Shown here: positions 35,168 through 43,003 of the stretch, in pieces
Layout of the letters: each line of letters opens with the position of its first letter
Position numbering within the stretch: position 1 is the stretch's first letter
Assembly (NCBI RefSeq): GCF_018129005.1
Contig: NZ_JAAEDL010000023.1
Coordinates: 1 to 64,000 of the forward strand
Direction: 5' to 3'
DNA: 64,000 nucleotides
Source of the DNA: Neoroseomonas eburnea
GTDB lineage: Bacteria > Pseudomonadota > Alphaproteobacteria > Acetobacterales > Acetobacteraceae
Program-made: the position numbers and the translations under genes
Notes under the pieces: generated by a model
What the model saw: only the letters and a program-made list of their open reading frames with translations
Told to the model about the DNA's origin: nothing
The model's database searches: none

Positions 35168-36352
35168 TCAGAAGCGCGGCCGCCGCCCGCTCAGCGCGAG
35201 CCCCGCGCCGACCATCGCCGCCCCCGCGGCCAGCGGGCCGAAGCCGGCGAAGCCGATCTCCGCCATCACCCAGCCGCCGACCGCGGCCGCGCCAAGCCAG
35301 CCGAAGCTCGCCGAGGTGACGTTGAGGCCCAGCACCGTGCCGCGGATGCCGTCCGGCACATTGGCGAGCGCCGCCATCAGGCAGGGGCGCGCGATCGCGT
35401 TCACGAAGACGTAGGCGAAGCCGAGCGCGACCGTGACGACGAGTCCGGGCACCCAGGCATAGAGCGCCAGCGCGATCACTGCGGACAGCATCATCGCCGC
35501 CGCAAAGGTCCGCAGCCGGTTCGGGAGGCGATCCGCCAATTGCCCGCCCACCACCGTGCCGAGGATGTTGCCGATGGCGATGAGCGCGAGCGGGATTGCC
35601 ACCCCCGCCGGCGTGAGGGCGTAGGTGGCCTGCAGGAAGGTTGCGAAGTAGACGACGGACAGGCCGTAGCAGACGCGCTCCGCCACGCCCATCGCCAGCA
35701 GGCGCAGCACGGGTCCGCTCATCGCTCCGCGCAGGCTTGGCCGTGCGGATGGCGCGGCCGGCGGCGCTTCCGCCGGCCGCAACGTGGTGGCCAGCAGGCC
35801 GAGTGCTGCCAGCACGGCGATCGCGGCGACGCTGAGGCTGACGCCGCGCCAGCCGATGAAGGTGCCGATCCAGGCCGCCAGCGGCACGCCGAGCAGCAGC
35901 GAGAGCGACTGCCCGAACATGACCCAGCCGAGCGCGCGGCCGCGCTGGCGGTCCACGGTGCGCGCCGAGGCCTCGGCCATGATCACGCCGGTGAAGGCGC
36001 CCGAGCAGCCGCCGGCCAGCGTCACCGCGATGGCGACGCCGAGGTATCCCGGCGACGTCGCGACACCGATCATGCAGAGCGCGAGGCCGAGCGGCCCGCC
36101 GATCAGGAAGGGCCGCCGCCCCCATCGATCCGATCCTGCGCCAGCCAGCAGCGACGTGACCCCCCAGGCGATGGAGGTCATCGCCATCAGGTTCGCGACC
36201 ATCGTCAGGCTGGTGGAGAGGTCGCGCGCCATGTCGAGGAGGAAGGGCGCGCGCGTCGTGCCGCTCGAGGATGCGGCGAACATGCCGAGGCAGGCGGCTG
36301 CGAGCAGCGCCCAGGGCATGCGGGGGGTCTGGGCGCCGGCCGGTATCGTCAC
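35168..36352 (-). CDS. Major facilitator superfamily transporter
   Basis: A 394-residue protein with about 12 hydrophobic helices. The loop 2-3 signature GSDRWGRRPFLIGG and a related GGQLADRLPNRLRTF in the second half are typical of drug/metabolite MFS carriers. The GTG start gives 11 residues before the first helix; an internal ATG (MPWALLAAACLG) at 36,319 is an alternative, and neither has a strong ribosome site. It is divergent from the second hydantoinase pair with a 165-base gap and may move its substrate or product; direction of transport cannot be told. Confidence 0.88.
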   Translation of the reverse strand: MTIPAGAQTPRMPWALLAAACLGMFAASSSGTTRAPFLLDMARDLSTSLTMVANLMAMTSIAWGVTSLLAGAGSDRWGRRPFLIGGPLGLALCMIGVATSPGYLGVAIAVTLAGGCSGAFTGVIMAEASARTVDRQRGRALGWVMFGQSLSLLLGVPLAAWIGTFIGWRGVSLSVAAIAVLAALGLLATTLRPAEAPPAAPSARPSLRGAMSGPVLRLLAMGVAERVCYGLSVVYFATFLQATYALTPAGVAIPLALIAIGNILGTVVGGQLADRLPNRLRTFAAAMMLSAVIALALYAWVPGLVVTVALGFAYVFVNAIARPCLMAALANVPDGIRGTVLGLNVTSASFGWLGAAAVGGWVMAEIGFAGFGPLAAGAAMVGAGLALSGRRPRF

Positions 36353-36517
36353 GCACCCATGGTGCTGCAGTCCGGGGCATCGCGCCAGCCGCCGCCGGGT
36401 CGGCGGTGCAGCATGCCGGCCGCACGCTCCGCGCCGCCGTGCACGGCAGGCACGGGGCTTGCTGGGCCGGTGAAAGATGGCGAGGCTTGCCTCGCTCGAT
36501 GATGTGGGGAACAGGGT

Positions 36518-38287
36518 GTGTCGGACCGCAGCTACGATCCCATTGCCTTCGAATTGTTCAAGAACGCGCTCTTCTCCATCGCCGACGAGATGGCACTGAC
36601 GGTCCATCGCACGACCTATTCCGCCGTGCTCAAGGACAACATGGACTACTCGACGGCCTTCTGCGACGGCCAGGGGCGCCTGGTGGCGCAGGGGCTGACG
36701 CTGCCCTCGCATCTCGGCTCCATCCCCGAGGCGCTGGCCGCCGTCATCCGCAGATACGGGGACGACATGGCGGATGGCGACATCTTCGCCCTCAACGATC
36801 CGTTCGAGGGCGGGATGCATCTGCCCGACATCTTCGTGTTCAGGCCGATCTTCGTGGATGGGCAGCGCCTCGCCTTCGCGGCGACCATCTGCCACCACAC
36901 CGATGTCGGCGGCCGCGTCGCGGGATCGAACGCCTCTGACAGCACGGAGATCTACCAGGAAGGGCTGCGCATCGCGCCCATGCGCATCTACGAGCGCGGC
37001 CGGCCGAACGAGACCTTCTTTCTCTTCCTCGAGCGCAACGTGCGCGTGCCGGACAAGGTGATGGGCGACCTGCGCGCGCAGCTCGCCGCCTGCACCATCG
37101 CCGAGCGCGCCTTCCGGGAGCTGGTCGGCCAGCACGGGGCCGAGCGCACGCGCTTCTTCATGGAGGAGCTGCTCGACTACAGCGAGCGCCTGACCCGCGC
37201 CGCGCTGGCCGATCTGCCCGACGGCGAATGGTCCTTCGAGGACAACATCGACGATGACGGCGTCGACCTCGGCAAGCCGATCCCGCTCAGGGTGAAGGTC
37301 ACCAAGCGGGGGGATGGCATTACGGTCGACTGGACCGGGTCCTCGCCGCAGGTGAAGGGAGCGATCAACAGCACCTTCTCCTTCACGCGCAGCGCCTCCT
37401 ACTGCGCCATCCGCTCCGTCCTGCCGGCCGGAATTCCCAACAACGAGGGCTATTTCCGCGCCATCGAGGTCATCGCGCCGCCCGGCACCATCACCCATGC
37501 CGTGCTGCCGGCGGCCTGCGCGGCACGCGGGTTGACCGGTTTCCGCATGGTGGACACGATGTTCGGCGCGCTGGCGCTGATGCTGCCCGACCGCGTCGGC
37601 GCGGCGGGCGACGGCGGCAATACCGGCGTGTCCATCGGCGGCTATGACGCGACGCGGCGGCCCTTCATCTACGTGGACTTCACCTGCGGCGCCTGGGGCG
37701 GACGGCCCTGGGCCGACGGGCTCGACGGCAATTCCCACATGTTCGCCAACATGGCCTGCCCCTCGATCGAGGTGACGGAGGCCGAGCAGCCCATCGAGAT
37801 CCTCTGCTACGAGTTGCTGCCCGGGCGCGCCGGTGCCGGGCGCTTCCGCGGCGGCGTGCCCTTCGCGCGCGAGTACCGGATGCTCGAGGATTCGGGCGTG
37901 CTGCAGGTCCGCTCCGACCGGCGGGTCTATCCGCCCTTCGGTCTCTATGGCGGGCAGCCCGGCGCGCCGTCCCGCAATGCGATCCTGCGCGACGGCGCGT
38001 GGGCGGAACTCCCTTCGAAATTCTGCGTGGAGTTCCGCAAGGGCGACGTCTTCCGCCATGAACTCGCCGGAGGCGGCGGATGGGGGGACCCGCGGGAGCG
38101 TGACCCTGCTCTTGTGCTGCGCGACCTCCGCGCCGGGTTGCTCGGCGCCGAGGCCGCGCGGCGCGACTACGGTGTGGTGCTGACGCCCTGTGGCAGCGCG
38201 GTGGACGGGGCCGCGACCGCGGCCGCGCGCGCCGCCATGCCGCGACGCTCCGCCGCCATCGTCCGCGGCGCGGAGGACGCGGCATGA
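36518..38287 (+). CDS. hyuB: Hydantoinase B / 5-oxoprolinase B-subunit family (second set)
   Basis: A 589-residue B subunit starting with GTG. Features are DPIAFELFKNALFSIADEMA, TLPSHLGSIPEALAAVIRRY, FALNDPFEGGMHLPDIFVF, NNEGYFRAIEVIAPPGT and the glycine-rich ELAGGGGWGDPRERDP near the C-terminus. It is only distantly similar to the 24,766 protein, so the two pairs are paralogues with different substrates and not a recent duplication. Here B precedes A, opposite to the first set. Its stop overlaps the A start (ATGA). Confidence 0.92.
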   Translation: MSDRSYDPIAFELFKNALFSIADEMALTVHRTTYSAVLKDNMDYSTAFCDGQGRLVAQGLTLPSHLGSIPEALAAVIRRYGDDMADGDIFALNDPFEGGMHLPDIFVFRPIFVDGQRLAFAATICHHTDVGGRVAGSNASDSTEIYQEGLRIAPMRIYERGRPNETFFLFLERNVRVPDKVMGDLRAQLAACTIAERAFRELVGQHGAERTRFFMEELLDYSERLTRAALADLPDGEWSFEDNIDDDGVDLGKPIPLRVKVTKRGDGITVDWTGSSPQVKGAINSTFSFTRSASYCAIRSVLPAGIPNNEGYFRAIEVIAPPGTITHAVLPAACAARGLTGFRMVDTMFGALALMLPDRVGAAGDGGNTGVSIGGYDATRRPFIYVDFTCGAWGGRPWADGLDGNSHMFANMACPSIEVTEAEQPIEILCYELLPGRAGAGRFRGGVPFAREYRMLEDSGVLQVRSDRRVYPPFGLYGGQPGAPSRNAILRDGAWAELPSKFCVEFRKGDVFRHELAGGGGWGDPRERDPALVLRDLRAGLLGAEAARRDYGVVLTPCGSAVDGAATAAARAAMPRRSAAIVRGAEDAA

Positions 38288-40356
38288 CCCGGCTGCGCGT
38301 CAGCGCCGACATCGGCGGCACCTTCACCGACATCGTCCTGCTGGACGGGGAAGGCCGGCTGCGCACGAAGAAGGTGTCCTCCACCGTCGGCGACTATGCG
38401 ACCGCGATCGTGCAGGGCCTGGCCGAGGCGCTGGCCGAAGGCGGCCTCGATGCCGGCGCGGTGGAGGAGGTGCTGCACGCCACCACCGTCGCCTCCAACG
38501 CCATCCTGGAGCAGAAGGGGGCGCGCACCGGGCTGATCACCACGCGCGGCTTCCGCGACGTGCTGGAGATCCGCACGCTGCGCATGCCGCGCCTCTACGA
38601 CCTCGCCTGGGAAAAGCCGCCCGCGCTGGTCGAGCGGCGGCTGCGGCACGAGGTGACCGAGCGCATCGCCGTCGATGGCACCGTGCGCGTCCCGCTCGAC
38701 GAGGCGGAGGTGGAGGCCGCGGTCAAGGCCCTGCTGGCCGAGGGCGTGCAGGCCATCGCGGTCTGTCTCATCCATGCCTACGCCAACCCGGCGCATGAGA
38801 AGCGCGTGGGCGAGATCGTGCGTGCCCTCGCGCCGGAGGTGACGCTTTGCCTCTCGCACGAGGTGCTGCCGGAGCGGAAGGAGTACGAGCGCACCTCCAC
38901 CACCGTCATCAACGCCTATGTGCGGCCGATCTTCGAGCAGTACCTGGCGCGGCTGACGGCGGAACTCGGCAAGGGCGGCGTCAGTGCGCCCGTCCTCATC
39001 ATGCAGTCCAATGGCGGGCTGATGGGCGCGGCGGAAGCGACGGAACGCCCGGTCCATGCCGTGGAATCCGGCCCCGCCGCGGGCGTGATCGGCGCGCGCG
39101 CGCTCGCCCGCCAGGCGGGGCTGCCGCGCGTCATCTCCTTCGACATGGGCGGCACCACGGCCAAGGCCGGCGTGATCGAGGCGTACGAGGTCAGCCGCGC
39201 CTCGGAATACGCGGTGGGGGCGGGCATCATGGTCGGCTCGCGCCTGCTGACCGGCGCGGGCTACCTGCTGAAGGTGCCGGCAATCGACCTCGCGGAAGTC
39301 GGCGCGGGCGGTGGCAGCATCATCCGCGTCGATGCCGGCGGCGCGCTGCAGGTCGGGCCGGAAAGCGCCGGCGCCCATCCCGGCCCCGTCTGCTACGGCC
39401 GGGGCAACATGCAGCCGACGGTCACGGATGCGAACCTGGTGCTGGGCTATCTCAATCCGCACGCGCTGGTGGGCGGGGCCCTCGCGGTCGACGCGGCGAA
39501 GGCGCGCGCCGCGCTGGAGGAACGCGTCGCGAAGCCGCTCGGCCTGCCGGTCGAGCAGGCCGCCTGGGGCGCGCACGCCATCGCCGCGAGCAACATGATC
39601 CGCGCCATCAAGGCCGTGACCTCCGAACGCGGGCGCGATCCGCGCAGCTTCGCGCTCGTCGCCTTCGGCGGCAACGGGCCGCTCTTCGCCGCCGGCATGG
39701 CGGCGAGCCTCGGCATGAGGCGCATCATCGTGCCGCCCTCGGCCGGCGTCTTCTCCGCGGTTGGATTGTTGTGCTCGGATGTGGAGGTGCACCTGACGCG
39801 CACCTGGCGGCGACCGACGCAGGGGCTCGATGCCGGCGCGCTCCAGGCGGCCTGCGCGATGCTGGAGGCGGAAGCGCGCGCACGGCTCGCGGCGGATGGC
39901 TTCCCACCGGAGAGGCAGGACATCACGCGCTCCGCGCAGCTTCGCTACCAGGGCCAGTCCTTTGAGCTGACGGTGCCGGTGCCTGCCGAAGGCGACGTCG
40001 CCACCAGGTTGGAGGAAGCCTTCGGTGCCGAGCATGAGCGCACCTACGGACACCGCGCCGGCGCCGGGGAGCCGGTGGAGGTCGTCGCCTTGCAGGTGCT
40101 CGGCCGCGGCGTTCCGGAGCGCCCGCGCATGCCGGAGCGGTTGATGGCCGGGACGGAGGGCCCGCCGCAGCCGCCGCGCGCTGCCTATTTCGGCGCGGCG
40201 GCCGGGTGGATCGAGACGCCGGTACTCAGGCGATCGGATTTCGCCGCGTTGCGGCCGGGCCCCTGCATCATCGAGGAATATGATGCGACCTGCCTGGTGC
40301 CGCCGGGTGCACGGGCGGTGCTCGATGCCTTCGGGAACATCGTGATCGAGTTGTAG
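38284..40356 (+). CDS. hyuA: Hydantoinase A / 5-oxoprolinase A-subunit family (second set)
   Basis: A 690-residue ASKHA subunit with phosphate loop SADIGGTFTDIVLLDG (about 7-22) and second motif SFDMGGTTAKAGVIE near 285. ESAGAHPGPVCYGRGNMQPT and AFGGNGPLFAAGMAASLGM are family hallmarks. Read-through from the B subunit is ensured by a four-base overlap. Unlike the first set there is no adjacent receptor, but an MFS gene is divergent and a class III transaminase converges on it; these may be a functional unit. Twenty-one bases after its stop begins a full copy of the hairpin repeat. Confidence 0.93.
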   Translation: MTRLRVSADIGGTFTDIVLLDGEGRLRTKKVSSTVGDYATAIVQGLAEALAEGGLDAGAVEEVLHATTVASNAILEQKGARTGLITTRGFRDVLEIRTLRMPRLYDLAWEKPPALVERRLRHEVTERIAVDGTVRVPLDEAEVEAAVKALLAEGVQAIAVCLIHAYANPAHEKRVGEIVRALAPEVTLCLSHEVLPERKEYERTSTTVINAYVRPIFEQYLARLTAELGKGGVSAPVLIMQSNGGLMGAAEATERPVHAVESGPAAGVIGARALARQAGLPRVISFDMGGTTAKAGVIEAYEVSRASEYAVGAGIMVGSRLLTGAGYLLKVPAIDLAEVGAGGGSIIRVDAGGALQVGPESAGAHPGPVCYGRGNMQPTVTDANLVLGYLNPHALVGGALAVDAAKARAALEERVAKPLGLPVEQAAWGAHAIAASNMIRAIKAVTSERGRDPRSFALVAFGGNGPLFAAGMAASLGMRRIIVPPSAGVFSAVGLLCSDVEVHLTRTWRRPTQGLDAGALQAACAMLEAEARARLAADGFPPERQDITRSAQLRYQGQSFELTVPVPAEGDVATRLEEAFGAEHERTYGHRAGAGEPVEVVALQVLGRGVPERPRMPERLMAGTEGPPQPPRAAYFGAAAGWIETPVLRRSDFAALRPGPCIIEEYDATCLVPPGARAVLDAFGNIVIEL

Positions 40357-40377
40357 CGGGCATCACGTCACGCGGGT

Positions 40378-40512
40378 TGAGGGGGCCTTGCCCCCTCAAG
40401 CTCCCCCAGCAGGGGACACGGTCCCCTGCACCCGCGGTGACTCCAGTATCGGCTTCCGAAGGCCCTGTGGCCTTTGGCGGGGTGAGTCTGAGAGGGGCAG
40501 CGTCCTTCTCGA
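40378..40512 (+). repeat. Multi-hairpin dispersed repeat between convergent genes
   Basis: Second well-preserved forward copy: GGGGGCCTTGCCCCC, CTCAAGCTCCCCCAGCAGGG, GGGGACACGGTCCCC, AAGGCCCTGTGGCCTTTGGC, then a decayed AGAGGGGCAGCG segment. The last hairpin has lost its pairing compared with 14,694. It lies between the convergent ends of the A subunit and the transaminase. Confidence 0.8.
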
Positions 40513-40548
40513 TGGCGGCGCTGCGACCGGACGCAGAGCCGCTTTCCT

Positions 40549-41949
40549 TCAGGCAGCCCCGTTCATCTTCGCGACCGTCGCTTCCAGCGCCTTGTCCAGC
40601 ACCTCGATCAGCATGTCGCATTCCGTCCGCGTGATCACCAGCGGCGGCGACAGCACGATGGTGTTGGAATGCCGCGTGCCACCACCGGAGCGGCCGACGA
40701 TCACGCCATTCGCCTTGCAGAAATCCACCACACCCTGCACCAGGGCGCCGTCGAGCTGGACCTTGCTCTCGCGGTCCGTCACCAGCTCGATTCCGATCAG
40801 CAGCCCCTTGCCGCGGATGTCGCCGGTGATGCCGTGGCGGAACAGGCGGTCCTTGAACCCTTCCATCAGATAGGCGCCCATGGTCGCGGCGCGCTCGGGC
40901 AGCTTTTCCTCGAGCATGATCTCGATGTTGCGCACGGCGACGGCCGCCGAGACGGGATGGCCGCCATAGGTATTCACCTGCATCACCTGGCGCGCCTCCG
41001 CGACCTCGCCGAGGAAGCTCTCGAACACCTTGTTCTTCACCACCGTCGCCGCGATGGGCAGGTAGGCGGAGACGATGCCCTTGGCGATCGCCATGATGTC
41101 CGGGCTGATGCCGTAGTGCTGATGGGCGAACATCTTGCCGGTGCGCCCAAAGCCGTTGATCACCTCGTCCACATGCAGCAGCACGTCGTACTTGCGGCAG
41201 ATCCGCTCGACCATCGGCAGGTATTCGTCCGGCGGCACGGCCACCCCGACGGCCGACATGATCGGCTCGACGATGATCTCGGCGACGGTCTGCGGACCTT
41301 CGGCCTGGATTGTCGCCTCGATCAGCTTGGCACAGGCCATGCCGCACTTGCCGGACTCCAGGCCCAGCGGGCAGCGGTAGCAGGTCGGCGCCGGGACGTG
41401 GATGAACTCACCGGCATAGGGCTCGAACTTCGTCTTGCGCTCGCCCATGCCGCCGGCGGCGAGCGTTGCCAGCGTCGTGCCGTGATAGGCGTAGTGCCGC
41501 GCGATGGTCTTGAAGCGGAACTGGCCGGGGAATTCGTGCTTGGCGTACTGCCGCGCGACCTTGAAGCCAGCCTCGTTCGCCTCGGAGCCCGAGTTGACGA
41601 AATAGGTGTGGTAGTCACCGCCCATCAGCGTGTTGATCTGCTCGCCCAGCCGCGCCGCCGGAAGGTTCATTGCCGTGTGCGGGTAGTAAGCGATCTGCTG
41701 CATCTGCTCGGCCGCGATCTCGGCGAGCTCCGTGCGGCCGTAGCCGATGTTCACGCACCACAGCCCGGCCATGGCGTCGAGATAGGTGGAGCCGTCCGCA
41801 TCGACGATGGTCGAGCCCTGGCCGCCGGTGACGACGATCTGCGATGTCTCGAGCGCACGGTGCTGCACGATCGGGTGCATCACGTTCTCGAGGTCCTGCG
41901 CGACGACTCGGCGGCGCGCCTCGGGATCGGGCTGGTTGGTAAGCGACAT
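40549..41949 (-). CDS. Class III aminotransferase (omega-transaminase, taurine/beta-alanine:pyruvate-like)
   Basis: A 466-residue fold-type I PLP enzyme. NSGSEANEAGFK (119-130) binds the cofactor phosphate, Asp261 in HVDEVINGFGRTG pairs with the pyridine nitrogen and Lys290 (IAKGIVSAYLP) forms the Schiff base. A Cys cluster (190, 193, 202, 206 in CYRCPLGLESGKCGMAC) is characteristic of taurine:pyruvate and related omega-transaminases. It moves the amino group of an amine or beta-amino acid to pyruvate. A GAGGTG site precedes the ATG. It converges with the second hydantoinase pair, whose ring-opened product could be its substrate or precursor. Confidence 0.92.
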   Translation of the reverse strand: MSLTNQPDPEARRRVVAQDLENVMHPIVQHRALETSQIVVTGGQGSTIVDADGSTYLDAMAGLWCVNIGYGRTELAEIAAEQMQQIAYYPHTAMNLPAARLGEQINTLMGGDYHTYFVNSGSEANEAGFKVARQYAKHEFPGQFRFKTIARHYAYHGTTLATLAAGGMGERKTKFEPYAGEFIHVPAPTCYRCPLGLESGKCGMACAKLIEATIQAEGPQTVAEIIVEPIMSAVGVAVPPDEYLPMVERICRKYDVLLHVDEVINGFGRTGKMFAHQHYGISPDIMAIAKGIVSAYLPIAATVVKNKVFESFLGEVAEARQVMQVNTYGGHPVSAAVAVRNIEIMLEEKLPERAATMGAYLMEGFKDRLFRHGITGDIRGKGLLIGIELVTDRESKVQLDGALVQGVVDFCKANGVIVGRSGGGTRHSNTIVLSPPLVITRTECDMLIEVLDKALEATVAKMNGAA

Positions 41950-42408
41950 GAGACACCTCGCGGGAAGGGGCTGGCCGTCAGCTGGCTGTTCCAAGGCCAA
42001 TGGTCGCGCGAGCAGGCGGTCGAGGGAAGACCCAACAATGCTATCCGAAGGCGGGCCGTCCATTCGTGATGTCCGATGCTCGCCATTGCCTGGAAGGCCG
42101 CCTATGAACCGGCCAGATGCGCCCAGACCACAGGTCAGCTCCGGTGGTGACAGGCCTTGGCGAGGCGATTGATGTGCTCGATCCGCGCGCGCGGGTGAAG
42201 CTCACGATCCAGAACTTCAGCCAATCGTAGCCGGCATCGAGGTTGCGCGTGGGGGCGGAGATCACCGGGCCTTCGCATCAGGGATGGTAGCCCTTCGTCG
42301 CGACGACGTGGCGGAGCGGGGTGCCCTTGGTCGCGACATCGACCAAAGCCGGCCCCAGGCATCAGCGATCCGGACCTTCTCGGAGGCCGTGAGGTTCAAG
42401 CACTCCGA
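41950..42408 (-). pseudogene. Gap with possible decayed coding fragments
   Basis: No intact gene fits. On the minus strand, short protein-like stretches occur in different frames in a consistent order: LNLTASEKVRIADAWG, then GPALVDVATKGTPLRHVVAT, a stop, then VISAPTRNLDAGYDWLKFW and RIEHINRLAKACHHRS before a final stop near 42,148. This pattern suggests a gene degraded by several frameshifts just downstream of putR, but I do not recognise the family and chance is possible. The remainder toward 41,950 should hold the transaminase promoter. Confidence 0.3.
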
Positions 42409-42870
42409 TCAAAACGGCAGTGGCGCATCCGACTTCACCTCTTCCATCACCGCATAGGTCCGTGTCTCCCGCACCCCGGGAAGACCGAGCAATACGCCGC
42501 CCAGGAAGGCGCGATAGGCTGCCATGTCCCGCACCCGCGTCTTGATCAGGTAGTCGAAGCCACCCGCGACCATGTGGCATTCAAGCACTTCGGGGGCGCG
42601 GCGGACAGCTTCTGCGAAGCGCGCGAAGACGTCCGGTGTCGTCTTGTCCAGCAACACCTCGACGAATACGAGCAGCCCGAAGCCGAGGCGTTGCGGGTCC
42701 ACCCGCGCGCCGAAGCCGGTCACCAGGCGATCCTTGATCAGGCGTCGCGTCCGCTCGCTCGTCGCGGTCGGCGAGAGCCCGATGCGGTCCGCGAGCTCAA
42801 GATTGGTGATGCGCCCCTCTTGCTGGAGGATGCCCAGGATCATTCTGTCCGTACGGTCGAGCTCTTGCAT
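42409..42870 (-). CDS. putR: Lrp/AsnC-family regulator of proline catabolism
   Basis: A 153-residue Lrp-type regulator: helix-turn-helix at about 5-58 (LDRTDRMILGILQQEGRITN, LSPTATSERTRRLIKDRLV) and RAM domain after 65 (LLVFVEVLLDK, EVLECHMVAGGFDYLIKTRV). It is divergent from putA with a 133-base gap. In alphaproteobacteria such as Agrobacterium and Rhodobacter, PutR in this position activates putA in response to proline, and this PutA lacks its own DNA-binding domain, so a separate regulator is needed. The assignment rests on context plus family. Confidence 0.88.
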   Translation of the reverse strand: MQELDRTDRMILGILQQEGRITNLELADRIGLSPTATSERTRRLIKDRLVTGFGARVDPQRLGFGLLVFVEVLLDKTTPDVFARFAEAVRRAPEVLECHMVAGGFDYLIKTRVRDMAAYRAFLGGVLLGLPGVRETRTYAVMEEVKSDAPLPF

Positions 42871-42891
42871 GAATCACCGAATTTTCTCAGG

Positions 42892-42904
42892 TATTCCGTG
42901 AATA
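42892..42904. promoter_or_regulatory. Palindrome TATTCCGTGAATA between putR and putA (candidate PutR site)
   Basis: A perfect 5-3-5 palindrome 21 bases upstream of the putR start, in the AT-richest part of the divergent region. A related GAAT-N10-ATTC pair overlaps it (GAATTTTCTCAGGTATTC). Lrp-family proteins bind short AT-rich dyads of this sort, and autoregulation plus putA control would fit. Binding is not demonstrated. Confidence 0.45.
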
Positions 42905-43003
42905 GTGCGGCGTCCTGATGAAAATGACGATACTGATCTCCCAACGGGCTTCCTACCCTCGCGCAATCGGCCACCCGGCCGCGCCGTTCAGCCGAGAGCA
43001 GAG

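Noticed and set aside
42905-43003. A longer PutA start
   Set aside because: The 33 extra residues show no ribbon-helix-helix domain and lie over the divergent promoter; the later ATG fits the family start.
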